From Streptomyces pyxinae (GTDB lineage: Bacteria > Actinomycetota > Actinomycetes > Streptomycetales > Streptomycetaceae), in NCBI RefSeq assembly GCF_024756275.1, contig NZ_JANUGQ010000008.1:62001-126000 (forward strand): a stretch of 64,000 bases of DNA, read 5' to 3'. The translations under genes were made by a program, and so were the position numbers. The notes beneath the pieces were generated by a model, which worked only from the letters and a program-made list of their open reading frames with translations, ran no database searches and was not told the DNA's origin. Positions 16,384-24,546 of this stretch are shown here, piece after piece. Position 1 is the first letter of the stretch, and each line of letters begins with the position of its first letter.

Positions 16384-17673
16384 GTGACCTCCCTCGGAAC
16401 CGGCATGGCCCGCGGCCGGTGCTGGCTGCGCGGGCATCCGTTCGCCTTCGACGGTGCCCTGGCGGCCGTCGTGCTCGTCAGCATGGTCGCCGGCTCGTTC
16501 GCGGACCCGCACGGCGGCCCGGGCCGGGCCGCCTTCGGGGAACGGGCCCCGTCGCCGCTCGGAGTGGTGCTGATGGTGCTCGCCGCCGCGGCCCTGGTGG
16601 GCCGGCGGCGCGCCCCGCTGCCGGTGCTGGGGTTCACCGCCGCCGCCACCGTGGCCCAGCTGGTCACCGGCGACCGGCCGGTGCCCGTGACGACCGCCGC
16701 CGTGATCGCCCTCTACACCGTGGCCTCCCGCACCGACCGCCCCACCGCCTGGCGGGTCGGCCTGCTGACCATGGCCGTGCTCACCGCCGCCGCCATGCTC
16801 TTCGGCCCGGCGCCCTGGTACAGCCAGGAGAACTTCGGGGTCTTCGCCTGGTCCGGCATGGCCGCCGCCGCGGGCGACGCGGTACGCAGCCGCCGGGCCT
16901 TCGTGGACGCCATCCGGGAGCGCGCCGAACGGGCCGAGCGCACCCGTGAGGAGGAGGCGCGGCGGCGGGTGGCGGAGGAGCGGCTGCGCATCGCCCGGGA
17001 CCTGCACGACGTGGTGGCCCATCACATCGCCCTGGTCAATGTGCAGGCCGGGGTGGCCGCCCATGTCATGGACCGCCGCCCCGACCAGGCCAAGGAGGCG
17101 CTGGCGCACGTCCGGCAGGCGAGCCGCTCGGCCCTGGACGAGCTGCGCGCCACGGTCGGGCTGCTCCGGCAGTCCGGTGACCCCGAGGCGCCCACCGAAC
17201 CGGCGCCCGGCCTCGGGGTCCTGGACGAGTTGCTGAACACCTTCCGGCGGGCGGGCCTCCCGGTGGAGCTGGCCCGGACCGACCAGGGGCTGCGGCTGCC
17301 GGCCGCCGTGGATCTGGCGGCGTACCGGATCGTCCAGGAGGCGCTGACCAATGTCCGCAAGCACGCCGGGCCCGCCGCCCGGGCCGAGGTCAGCGTCGTA
17401 CGGGCGGGCCGCACCATCGAGGTGACCGTGCTCGACGACGGCTCCCCGAAAGCCCCGCCGAGAGCCCCTGCGGCGGCCCGGGACAGCACCCCGAAGGCCC
17501 CGCCGGGAACCCCGGCGGCGGCCCGGGACGGCGGCGGGCACGGCCTGCTCGGCATGCGCGAACGGGTGGCGGCCCTCGGTGGCTCCCTCGCCACCGGCCC
17601 CCGGTACGGCGGCGGCTTCCGGGTGCAGGCGATACTTCCGGTCACCGACACGGCGGCCCCGGGGGACCCATGA
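16384..17673 (+). CDS. Membrane sensor histidine kinase (NarL-type partner)
   Basis: A 429-residue kinase: about five membrane helices in the first 150 residues, a basic coiled linker (REEEARRRVAEERLRIARDLHD), a HisKA_3 dimerisation domain with phospho-acceptor His208 in DLHDVVAHH, and an HATPase domain with the N-box VQEALTNVRKHAG and GHGLLGMRERV. Between the N-box and the glycine box lies an insert of two 16-17-residue repeats (SPKAPPRAPAAARD, then TPKAPPGTPAAARD). The GTG is probably the first transcribed codon (TACCGT seven bases before). It overlaps the response regulator start by ATGA. The signal is unknown; the adjacent RND pump is a plausible target. Confidence 0.9.
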   Translation: MTSLGTGMARGRCWLRGHPFAFDGALAAVVLVSMVAGSFADPHGGPGRAAFGERAPSPLGVVLMVLAAAALVGRRRAPLPVLGFTAAATVAQLVTGDRPVPVTTAAVIALYTVASRTDRPTAWRVGLLTMAVLTAAAMLFGPAPWYSQENFGVFAWSGMAAAAGDAVRSRRAFVDAIRERAERAERTREEEARRRVAEERLRIARDLHDVVAHHIALVNVQAGVAAHVMDRRPDQAKEALAHVRQASRSALDELRATVGLLRQSGDPEAPTEPAPGLGVLDELLNTFRRAGLPVELARTDQGLRLPAAVDLAAYRIVQEALTNVRKHAGPAARAEVSVVRAGRTIEVTVLDDGSPKAPPRAPAAARDSTPKAPPGTPAAARDGGGHGLLGMRERVAALGGSLATGPRYGGGFRVQAILPVTDTAAPGDP

Positions 17674-18440
17674 CAGACGCACCGCAGGCACCACCAACAC
17701 CTCAGACACCTCAGACACCGGGAACACCCCAGACACCGGGAACACCCCCCATCCGGGTGCTGCTCGCCGACGACCAGGCGCTGCTGCGGAGCGCGTTCCG
17801 GGTGCTGGTCGACTCGGAGCCCGACATGGAGGTGGTGGGCGAGGCGGCGGACGGCGCCGAGGCCGTCGCCCTGACCCGCGCCACCCGCGCCGACGTGGTG
17901 CTGATGGACATCCGGATGCCGGGCACCGACGGCCTCGCCGCCACCCGGACGATCTGCGCCGACCCCGGTCTCGCCGGGGTACGGGTGGTCATGCTCACCA
18001 CCTTCGAGGTGGACGAGTACGTGGTGGGCGCGCTGCGCGCCGGGGCCTCCGGTTTCCTCGGGAAGGGCGCCGAACCGGACGAACTGCTGGGCGCCATCCG
18101 GCTCGCCGCCGCCGGCGAGGCGCTGCTCTCGCCCGCCGCCACCAAGGGCCTGATCGCCCGGTTCCTGGCCCAGCCGGAGGCGGGCGCGGAGACCGGGGAG
18201 CGGTCGGCGGCGGCCGCCGCGTACGCCGAGCGGCTGGCGGCCCTGACCGGGCGGGAGCGCGAGGTGCTGGTCCTGGTCGGCGGCGGGCACTCCAACGACG
18301 AGATCGCCCGGCGACTGGCGGTCAGCCCGCTCACCGTCAAGACCCATGTGAACCGGGCCATGGCGAAGCTCGGCGCCCGCGACCGGGCGCAGCTCGTCGT
18401 CACGGCGTACGAATCCGGCCTGATCCGCCCCCGGACATGA
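17670..18440 (+). CDS. NarL/LuxR-type response regulator
   Basis: A 256-residue regulator. After an unusual Thr/Pro/Gln repeat (TPQTPQTPGTPQTPGTPP) comes a receiver domain with acidic pocket ADDQ, phospho-acceptor Asp80 in VLMDIRMPG, switch threonine in MLTTFE and lysine in FLGKGAEP. The C-terminal LuxR helix-turn-helix is visible as LTGREREVLVLVGGGHSNDEIARRLAVSPLTVKTHVNRAMAKL in parts. It is coupled to the kinase and followed by a hairpin at 18455-18479, then by the RND pump gene, which it may control. Confidence 0.93.
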   Translation: MTDAPQAPPTPQTPQTPGTPQTPGTPPIRVLLADDQALLRSAFRVLVDSEPDMEVVGEAADGAEAVALTRATRADVVLMDIRMPGTDGLAATRTICADPGLAGVRVVMLTTFEVDEYVVGALRAGASGFLGKGAEPDELLGAIRLAAAGEALLSPAATKGLIARFLAQPEAGAETGERSAAAAAYAERLAALTGREREVLVLVGGGHSNDEIARRLAVSPLTVKTHVNRAMAKLGARDRAQLVVTAYESGLIRPRT

Positions 18441-18454
18441 CGCCGCCCCCGGAC

Positions 18455-18479
18455 ACCCTCGGGGCAGTGCCCCCGGGGT
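18455..18479 (+). terminator. Hairpin after the two-component genes
   Basis: ACCCTCGGGGC pairs with GCCCCCGGGGT across AGT with two mismatches, shortly after the regulator stop. No T-tract is present. Confidence 0.45.
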
Positions 18480-18734
18480 GAAGCCCTAGGGGGGAGCCCC
18501 GTCGGGAACGACCGTGCGGGGACGGCGGAGGAGCCACGACTACTCCGTTCGCGGTATGCGGCCCACCCGGAAATGGGCCCGGGGACCGAGGGATCCGGCC
18601 TCCGCCATGGCCGAAGGTATAGGCGGGCACCAGCCGTCCGCCGACGACCGCCACCACCATCCCGTGGCCACCCCACCGCCGTACCGAGCCGGCCCGCGCC
18701 CGTCCGCCGTGCACACCATCAGAAGAGAGACCCC

Positions 18735-21700
18735 ATGTCCTGGCTGTCCAGATTCAGCCTCGCGCAACGGGCCCTGATCGGGCTGATCTCGGTCGTCCTG
18801 ATCGTCTTCGGGGCGATCGCCATCCCGCAGCTGAAGCAGCAGTTGCTGCCCTCCATCGAACTCCCCATGGTCTCGGTGCTCGCCCCCTACCAGGGCGCCT
18901 CCCCGGACGTGGTGGAGAAGCAGGTCGTCGAGCCGCTGGAGAACAGCATCAAGGCGGTCGACGGAATCAAGGGTGTCACCTCCACGGCGAGCGAGGGCAA
19001 CGCCGTCATCATGGCCAGCTTCGACTACGGGGACGAGGGCACCAAGCAGCTCGTCGCCGACGTCCAGCAGGCCGTCAACCGGGCCCGCGCACAGCTGCCG
19101 CAGGACGTGGACCCGCAGGTGGTGGCCGGTTCGACCGACGACATGCCGACCGTCGTCCTCGCCGCCACCTCCGACAAGGACCAGCAGGCGCTCGCGGACG
19201 AGCTGGAGCGGACCGTGGTCCCCGCGCTCCAGGACATCGAGGGCGTCGGCCAGGTCTCGGTCGACGGCGTCCAGGACCTCCAGGTCTCGGTCACCCCCGA
19301 CGACCGCAAGCTGGCGGCGGCCGGACTGACCACCATGGCGCTGGCCGACGCCCTCAAGGCGGGCGGCGCCACCATGCCGGCCGGCTCCTTCTCCGAGGCG
19401 GGCAAGAGCCGGACCGTCCAGGTCGGCGGCGGCTTCACCTCGCTCCAGCAGATCCAGGACCTCCGCGTCGCGCCCTCCGCGCCGGGCGCGGCGGGCACCC
19501 CGCCCGGCGCCGGTGAGGGAGCCGAGCCGAAGAAGGCCGTCCGGCTCGGCGATGTGGCCACCGTCAAGCAGACCGAGGCCACCCGGGCCTCGCTCACCCG
19601 CACCAACGGCAGGCCCAGCCTGGCCGTGATGGCCACCATGGACAAGGACGGCAGCGCCGTCGCCATCTCCGAGGCCGTCAAGGAGAAGCTGCCCGGCCTC
19701 CGCCGCGACCTCGGCGCGGGCGCCGAACTGACCGTCGTCTCCGACCAGGGACCTGCGGTCTCCAAGTCGATCTCCGGACTGACCACCGAGGGCGCCCTCG
19801 GTCTCGCCTTCGCGGTCGTGGTGATCCTCGTCTTCCTGGCCTCACTGCGCTCCACCCTGGTCACCGCGGTCTCCATCCCGCTCTCCGTGGTGCTGGCGCT
19901 GCTGGTGCTCTGGACCCGCGACCTGTCGCTGAACATGCTGACGCTCGGCGCGCTCACCATCGCCATCGGCCGGGTGGTGGACGACTCGATCGTGGTGCTG
20001 GAGAACATCAAGCGCCACCTCGGCTACGGCGAGGAGCGCCGGGAGGCCATCCTCACCGCCGTCCGTGAGGTGGCCGGCGCGGTCACCTCCTCCACCCTCA
20101 CCACCGTCGCCGTCTTCCTGCCGATCGGCCTGGTCGGCGGCATGGTGGGCGAGCTGTTCGGTTCCTTCTCGCTGACCGTCACGGCGGCGCTGCTCGCCTC
20201 CCTGCTGGTCTCGCTGACCGTCGTCCCGGTCCTCTCGTACTGGTTCCTGCGCGCCCCCAAGGGCACCGAGGCCGACCCGGACCTGGCCCGGCGCGCGGCG
20301 GAGGAGAAGGAGAACCGCAGCCTCCTCCAGCGGGCGTACGTCCCGGTGCTCCGGTTCGCCACCCGGCGCCGGCTCACCAGCGTGGCCCTCGCCCTCGTGG
20401 TGCTGTTCGGCACCTTCGGCATGGCCCCGCTGCTGAAGACCAACTTCTTCGACCAGGGCGAGCAGGAGGTCCTGACGGTCAAGCAGAAGCTGGCGCCCGG
20501 CACCAGCCTGGAGGCGTCCGACGCCGCGGCCCGGAAGGTCGAGCAGGTCCTCGCCGCCACCGACGAGGTGAAGGACTACCAGGTCACCGTCGGCTCCTCC
20601 GGCTTCATGGCGGCCTTCGGCGGCGGCACCGGTGCCAACCAGGCGTCGTACCAGGTGACGCTGAAGGACTCGGCCTCGTACGAGAAGGCCCGCGACCACA
20701 TCGACGCCGGGCTGGCCGGGCTCAAGGGCATCGGGGACACCACCATCGCGGCCGGTGACGGCTTCGGGAGCCAGGACCTGAGCGTCGTCGTCAAGGCCGC
20801 CGACGGGGCCACCCTCCGCAAGGCCGCCGACCAGGTCCGTACCGAGGTGGCCGAGCTCGACGGCGTCACCGACGTCCAGAGCGACCTGGCCCAGTCCGTG
20901 CCGAGGATCTCGGTACGCGCCAACGCCAGGGCCGCCGACGCGGGCTTCACCGACGCCACCCTCGGCATGGCGGTCACCCAGGCGGTCCGGGGCACCCCGG
21001 CCGGCACGGCGATCCTCGGCGACACCGAGCGGGACGTGGTCATCACCTCGGCCACCCCGGCCCGCACCCTGGACCAGCTCCGCGCGCTGCCGCTCGGCCC
21101 GGTGAAGCTGGGCGACGTGGCCGATGTCAGGCTGGTGCCCGGACCGGTCTCCATGACCCGGATCGACGGCTCCCGCGCCGCCACGATCACCGCCAAGCCG
21201 ACCGGCGACAACACCGGCGCGGTCAGCTCGAAGCTCCAGACCCGGATCGCCGCCCTGGACCTGCCCGCCGGCGCCACCGCCTCCATCGGCGGTGTCTCGG
21301 AGGACCAGGAGGACGCCTTCGCCAAGCTGGGCCTGGCGATGCTGGCGGCCGTGGCGATCGTCTTCATGCTGCTGGTGGCCACCTTCCGGTCGCTGGTCCA
21401 GCCGCTGATCCTGCTGGTCTCCATCCCGTTCGCCGCCACCGGCGCCATCGGTCTGCTGGTCGTCACCGGCACCGCCATGGGCGTCCCGGCCCTGATCGGC
21501 ATGCTGATGCTGATCGGCATCGTGGTCACCAACGCCATCGTGCTGATCGACCTGATCAACCAGTACCGGGCCCAGGGCCTGGGCGTGGTGGAGGCCGTGC
21601 TCGAAGGCGGCCGGCACCGGCTGCGCCCGATCCTGATGACCGCCCTGGCGACGATCTTCGCGCTGCTGCCGATGGCCCTGGGCATCACCGGCCAGGGCGG

Positions 21701-21890
21701 CTTCATCGCCCAGCCGCTGGCGGTGGTGGTGATCGGCGGTCTGATCACCTCCACGCTGCTCACCCTGCTGCTGGTGCCGACGCTGTACGCGATGGTCGAG
21801 CTTCGCAAGGAGCGCCGCCGCACCAGGCGCGCCGCCCGCCGCGAGGCCGGGCGGACCCCCGCCGAGCCCCGGGAGCCGGTGAAGGTCTGA
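18735..21890 (+). CDS. RND-family efflux transporter (AcrB/AcrF type)
   Basis: A 1051-residue transporter with twelve membrane helices and two large extracytoplasmic loops. It shows the RND start MSWLSRFSLAQRALIGLISV, PNIELPMVSV-like text, the proton-relay helix IGRVVDDSIVVLENIKRH (Asp-Asp pair) and the second-half GIVVTNAIVLIDLINQYR. HAE1/AcrB members export drugs or lipophiles by proton exchange. No periplasmic adaptor or outer-membrane gene is adjacent, as expected for a monoderm. The ATG has a purine-rich AGAAGAGAGA upstream. The NarL-type pair immediately upstream suggests induced expression, and a perfect hairpin follows. Confidence 0.93.
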   Translation: MSWLSRFSLAQRALIGLISVVLIVFGAIAIPQLKQQLLPSIELPMVSVLAPYQGASPDVVEKQVVEPLENSIKAVDGIKGVTSTASEGNAVIMASFDYGDEGTKQLVADVQQAVNRARAQLPQDVDPQVVAGSTDDMPTVVLAATSDKDQQALADELERTVVPALQDIEGVGQVSVDGVQDLQVSVTPDDRKLAAAGLTTMALADALKAGGATMPAGSFSEAGKSRTVQVGGGFTSLQQIQDLRVAPSAPGAAGTPPGAGEGAEPKKAVRLGDVATVKQTEATRASLTRTNGRPSLAVMATMDKDGSAVAISEAVKEKLPGLRRDLGAGAELTVVSDQGPAVSKSISGLTTEGALGLAFAVVVILVFLASLRSTLVTAVSIPLSVVLALLVLWTRDLSLNMLTLGALTIAIGRVVDDSIVVLENIKRHLGYGEERREAILTAVREVAGAVTSSTLTTVAVFLPIGLVGGMVGELFGSFSLTVTAALLASLLVSLTVVPVLSYWFLRAPKGTEADPDLARRAAEEKENRSLLQRAYVPVLRFATRRRLTSVALALVVLFGTFGMAPLLKTNFFDQGEQEVLTVKQKLAPGTSLEASDAAARKVEQVLAATDEVKDYQVTVGSSGFMAAFGGGTGANQASYQVTLKDSASYEKARDHIDAGLAGLKGIGDTTIAAGDGFGSQDLSVVVKAADGATLRKAADQVRTEVAELDGVTDVQSDLAQSVPRISVRANARAADAGFTDATLGMAVTQAVRGTPAGTAILGDTERDVVITSATPARTLDQLRALPLGPVKLGDVADVRLVPGPVSMTRIDGSRAATITAKPTGDNTGAVSSKLQTRIAALDLPAGATASIGGVSEDQEDAFAKLGLAMLAAVAIVFMLLVATFRSLVQPLILLVSIPFAATGAIGLLVVTGTAMGVPALIGMLMLIGIVVTNAIVLIDLINQYRAQGLGVVEAVLEGGRHRLRPILMTALATIFALLPMALGITGQGGFIAQPLAVVVIGGLITSTLLTLLLVPTLYAMVELRKERRRTRRAARREAGRTPAEPREPVKV

Positions 21891-21895
21891 GAAAC

Positions 21896-21937
21896 CCCGA
21901 GGGGGCGCCCCGCTCAATGGCGGGGCGCCCCCTCGGG
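21896..21937. terminator. Perfect 18-bp stem hairpin between convergent genes
   Basis: CCCGAGGGGGCGCCCCGC (21896-21913) and its exact complement (21920-21937) flank a six-base loop TCAATG. It lies just after the RND gene and downstream of the convergent nadA, so it can end both transcripts. Confidence 0.85.
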
Positions 21938-22015
21938 CGTACCGGCGGAGCCATGTACGGCAACGGCTCCACGAGGCCCTGCCACAGGGCAGGTGCGACA
22001 ACAGGCCCGCAGGCC

Positions 22016-23197
22016 CTACGGCAGGGCGAGCATCCGCTCCAGGGCCAGCTTGGCGAAGCTCTCGGTCTCCCGGTCCACCTGGATCCGGTTGACCAGCTTG
22101 CCCTCGGCCAGCGACTCCAGCGCCCACACCAGGTGGGGCAGGTCGATCCGGTTCATGGTGGAGCAGAAGCAGACCGTCCGGTCCAGGAAGACGACCTCCT
22201 TGTCCGGGTGGGCGTTCGCCACCCGCCGGACCAGGTTCAGCTCGGTGCCGATGGCCCACTTGGAGCCGGCCGGGGCGGCCTCCAGGGTCTTGATGATGTA
22301 CTCCGTGGAGCCCACGTGGTCCGCCGCCGCGACCACCTCGTGCTTGCACTCCGGGTGCACCAGCACGTTGACGCCGGGGATCCGGGCGCGTACGTCCTCC
22401 ACCGACTCCAGCGAGAACCGGCCGTGCACCGAGCAGTGGCCGCGCCAGAGGATCATCTTCGCCGCCCGCAGCTGCTCGGCGGTGAGCCCGCCGTTCGGCT
22501 TGTGCGGGTTGTAGACGACGCAGTCCTCCAGCGACATGCCCATCTCTCGGACGGCGGTGTTCCGCCCCAGGTGCTGGTCCGGCAGGAAGAGCACCTTCTC
22601 GCCCTGCTCGAACGCCCAGTCCAGGGCGCGCTTGGCATTGGAGGAGGTGCAGATGGTGCCGCCGTGCTTCCCGGTGAACGCCTTGATGTCGGCGGAGGAG
22701 TTCATGTACGAGACCGGCACGGTCACGTCCGTGATGCCCGCGTCGGCCAGCACGTCCCAGCACTCCGCGACCTGCTCGGCGGTGGCCATGTCGGCCATCG
22801 AGCAGCCGGCGGCCAGGTCCGGGAGGACCACCTTCTGGTCGTCCGTGGTCAGGATGTCGGCGGACTCGGCCATGAAGTGCACACCGCAGAAGACGATGTA
22901 CTCGGCCTCCGGCCGCGCCGCCGCGTCCCGGGCCAGCTTGAACGAGTCACCCGTCACGTCCGCGAACTGGATGACCTCGTCGCGCTGGTAGTGGTGACCG
23001 AGGACGAAGACCTTGTCCCCGAGCTTCTCCTTCGCCGCGCGGGCGCGCGCCACCAGGTCCGGGTCGGACGGCGAGGGCAGGTCGCCGGGGCACTCCACGC
23101 CGCGCTCGCTCCTGGGGTCGGCCTCGCGGCCGAGCAGCAGAAGGGCGAGCGGCGTCGGTTGCACATCCAGCGGTTGGGCGGTGGTCACGGCACGCAC
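22016..23197 (-). CDS. nadA: Quinolinate synthase
   Basis: NadA condenses iminoaspartate with dihydroxyacetone phosphate to quinolinate, the first dedicated step of de novo NAD synthesis, using a 4Fe-4S cluster. Visible motifs: KVFVLGHHYQRDEVIQFAD, VFCGVHFMAESADIL, PDLAAGCSMADM, SYMNSSADIKA, CTSSNA, LPDQHLGRN, VHPEC and VCFCSTMNRIDLPHLV; the three cluster cysteines fall in the GCSM, HPEC and CFCSTM segments. It has 393 residues with a short extra N terminus. nadB and nadC are not adjacent. Its upstream region holds three matching palindromes, a likely operator. Confidence 0.96.
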   Translation of the reverse strand: MRAVTTAQPLDVQPTPLALLLLGREADPRSERGVECPGDLPSPSDPDLVARARAAKEKLGDKVFVLGHHYQRDEVIQFADVTGDSFKLARDAAARPEAEYIVFCGVHFMAESADILTTDDQKVVLPDLAAGCSMADMATAEQVAECWDVLADAGITDVTVPVSYMNSSADIKAFTGKHGGTICTSSNAKRALDWAFEQGEKVLFLPDQHLGRNTAVREMGMSLEDCVVYNPHKPNGGLTAEQLRAAKMILWRGHCSVHGRFSLESVEDVRARIPGVNVLVHPECKHEVVAAADHVGSTEYIIKTLEAAPAGSKWAIGTELNLVRRVANAHPDKEVVFLDRTVCFCSTMNRIDLPHLVWALESLAEGKLVNRIQVDRETESFAKLALERMLALP

Positions 23198-23219
23198 CCT
23201 TTCTTCTCAGACACCTTTT

Positions 23220-23232
23220 CGTCTATTTGACG
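23220..23232. promoter_or_regulatory. Palindrome CGTC-N5-GACG, copy 1, upstream of nadA
   Basis: CGTC TATTT GACG lies 23 bases before the nadA start, where a repressor would block transcription. An AT-rich stretch next to it (TATGATAGATAG on the nadA strand, 23234-23245) is a likely -10 region. Confidence 0.55.
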
Positions 23233-23254
23233 CTATCTATCATAACCCGCTTCA

Positions 23255-23267
23255 CGTCACTTTGACG
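23255..23267. promoter_or_regulatory. Palindrome CGTC-N5-GACG, copy 2, upstream of nadA
   Basis: CGTC ACTTT GACG; in this copy the symmetry extends inward to CGTCA CTT TGACG. It starts 35 bases from copy 1. Confidence 0.55.
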
Positions 23268-23276
23268 ATGCCCATA

Positions 23277-23291
23277 GCGTCGATGTGACGC
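23277..23291. promoter_or_regulatory. Palindrome GCGTC-N5-GACGC, copy 3, upstream of nadA
   Basis: GCGTC GATGT GACGC, perfect over 15 bases including the spacer. It starts (CGTC at 23278) 23 bases from copy 2. Confidence 0.55.
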
Positions 23292-23593
23292 GTTCGCCGG
23301 ACGACCCCACGACCACCGGTCACCACCCACTCACGTACACGGGAGTGTCGGCCCAGGCCCGGCCCGCCCGGCCACCCACTCGCGGACAGGGGAGTGTCGG
23401 CCCAGGCCCGGGCCGCCCGGCCACCCCGTCACGGACGGATGAGTGACGGCCCGGGGTGGGGCCGTGCAGGGTCGCCCCCGCAGGAGACGGCGGTCATACC
23501 CGGCCCACTCATCCCGGTAACGGTTGTTCCGCCGGCTCCGAGGAGGTGAGCCCGGAGGGGCCACGCCCCCACCCCACCGGCAGCAAACAACCC

Positions 23594-23875
23594 GCACCGC
23601 GCAAAGAACCGCAACGCACCCCCCACGGAACCGCGACGCACCCCGGACCCGCACCGCGCACACAAGCGCAACGCCCCACCCACAGAACCGCGACCCACCC
23701 CGGACGCGCACCGCGCACACAACCGCAGCGCACCACCCACGGAAGCGCGACCCACCCCGGACGCGCACCACGCACGCAAGCGCAACGCACCGCCCACCAG
23801 GCACACCACCCACAGCGGCGCACCGCGCACAGAACCGCAACGCACCACCCACCGAGGCGCACCGGACCCCGCCGT
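23594..23875 (+). repeat. 57-bp tandem array within element copy 1
   Basis: Five starts of GCACC(G/A)CGCA spaced 57, 57, 57 and 55 bases. Each unit continues with a GCGCAACGC-type core, then CACCCAC, then CCCCGGAC. Because 57 is 19 codons, all frames look like open repetitive ORFs (Arg-Thr-Ala-His or Cys-Ala-Val-Arg rich), which I regard as by-products. Confidence 0.8.
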
Positions 23876-23896
23876 GCCCCGCACGGCAAGGCGGGG
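23867..23896. terminator. Hairpin closing element copy 1
   Basis: CCCCGCC-G-TGCC pairs with GGCA-A-GGCGGGG around the loop CCGCAC, with one internal mismatch. It may act as a terminator just upstream of the erpA promoter region. Confidence 0.55.
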
Positions 23897-24024
23897 CTGG
23901 GGCCGACTACGCCACATGTGCGAGCATGAAGAGGTAAGGCACGCGCTCGGCCCGGAATGAATCCGCGGCCCCGCCGGTTAGCACCGTCGGCAAGCAGTCT
24001 CCGTACAACCCGGGAGAGAAGCAG

Positions 24025-24381
24025 ATGTCCGTATCGGACGAGAAGACCACTGTCAGCGACGGCATCCTTCTGTCGGACGCCGCCGCGGCCAAGGTCAAGG
24101 CCCTGCTCGACCAGGAAGGCCGTGACGACCTGGCCCTGCGCGTCGCCGTTCAGCCCGGCGGCTGCTCCGGCCTGCGGTATCAGCTCTTCTTCGACGAGCG
24201 CTCGCTCGACGGCGACGTGGTGAAGGACTTCGGCGGCGTCAAGGTCGTCACCGACCGGATGAGCGCCCCGTACCTGGGCGGCGCCTCCATCGACTTCGTC
24301 GACACCATCGAGAAGCAGGGCTTCACGATCGACAACCCGAATGCCACGGGTTCCTGCGCCTGCGGCGACTCCTTCAGCTAG
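24025..24381 (+). CDS. erpA: A-type iron-sulfur cluster carrier/insertion protein
   Basis: A 118-residue HesB/IscA-family protein that binds iron-sulfur clusters and passes them to target enzymes. The three cluster cysteines are visible in GGCSGLRY and in the C-terminal CACGDSF. The ATG has GGGAGAGAAGCAG before it. Nearby client proteins include the 4Fe-4S enzyme NadA and the Rieske protein QcrA, which is context rather than proof. A 14-bp perfect hairpin follows the gene. Confidence 0.93.
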   Translation: MSVSDEKTTVSDGILLSDAAAAKVKALLDQEGRDDLALRVAVQPGGCSGLRYQLFFDERSLDGDVVKDFGGVKVVTDRMSAPYLGGASIDFVDTIEKQGFTIDNPNATGSCACGDSFS

Positions 24382-24404
24382 ACAGCCGAGTCGCGACCGC
24401 ACCT

Positions 24405-24447
24405 CGCGAGGGCGGTGCCCCCGGACGCCGGGAGCACCGCCCTCGCG
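24405..24447 (+). terminator. Perfect 14-bp stem hairpin after erpA
   Basis: CGCGAGGGCGGTGC (24405-24418) and its exact complement (24434-24447) flank a 15-base loop. Confidence 0.8.
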
Positions 24448-24546
24448 CATCCCGCCCGCCGGCGGCCGCCCGCCGGCAGCGAGCAACCAGCCACCGGCAG
24501 CCGGAAACGAGCAGGTCCCGGTCGATCCACCCCCTACAGTGATCAC

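Larger units (their letters stand above)
23323..23897 (+). repeat. Composite dispersed repeat element, copy 1
   Basis: This gene-free stretch between nadA and erpA is built of four parts. First come three units of exactly 49 bp starting at 23323, 23372 and 23421. Then come two blocks identical to the second copy, 23453-23505 (53 nt) and 23514-23620 (107 nt), separated by eight variable bases. Then comes an array whose units start at 23594, 23651, 23708, 23765 and 23820 (57-bp period; GCACCGCGCAC-type starts). A hairpin at 23867-23896 closes it. Copy 2 is at about 56060-56607 in the same orientation. No transposase or terminal inverted repeat is visible. Confidence 0.85.

Noticed and set aside
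23323-23897. CRISPR array
   Set aside because: The units are degenerate tandem copies without unique spacers, and there are no cas genes.
23331-23937. Long open frames on both strands across element copy 1 (Arg/Thr/His-rich forward, Cys/Val/Arg-rich reverse), echoed in copy 2
   Set aside because: They follow from a 57-bp period and high GC. Starts differ between copies, the C termini diverge and no ribosome site fits, so I treat the region as non-coding.
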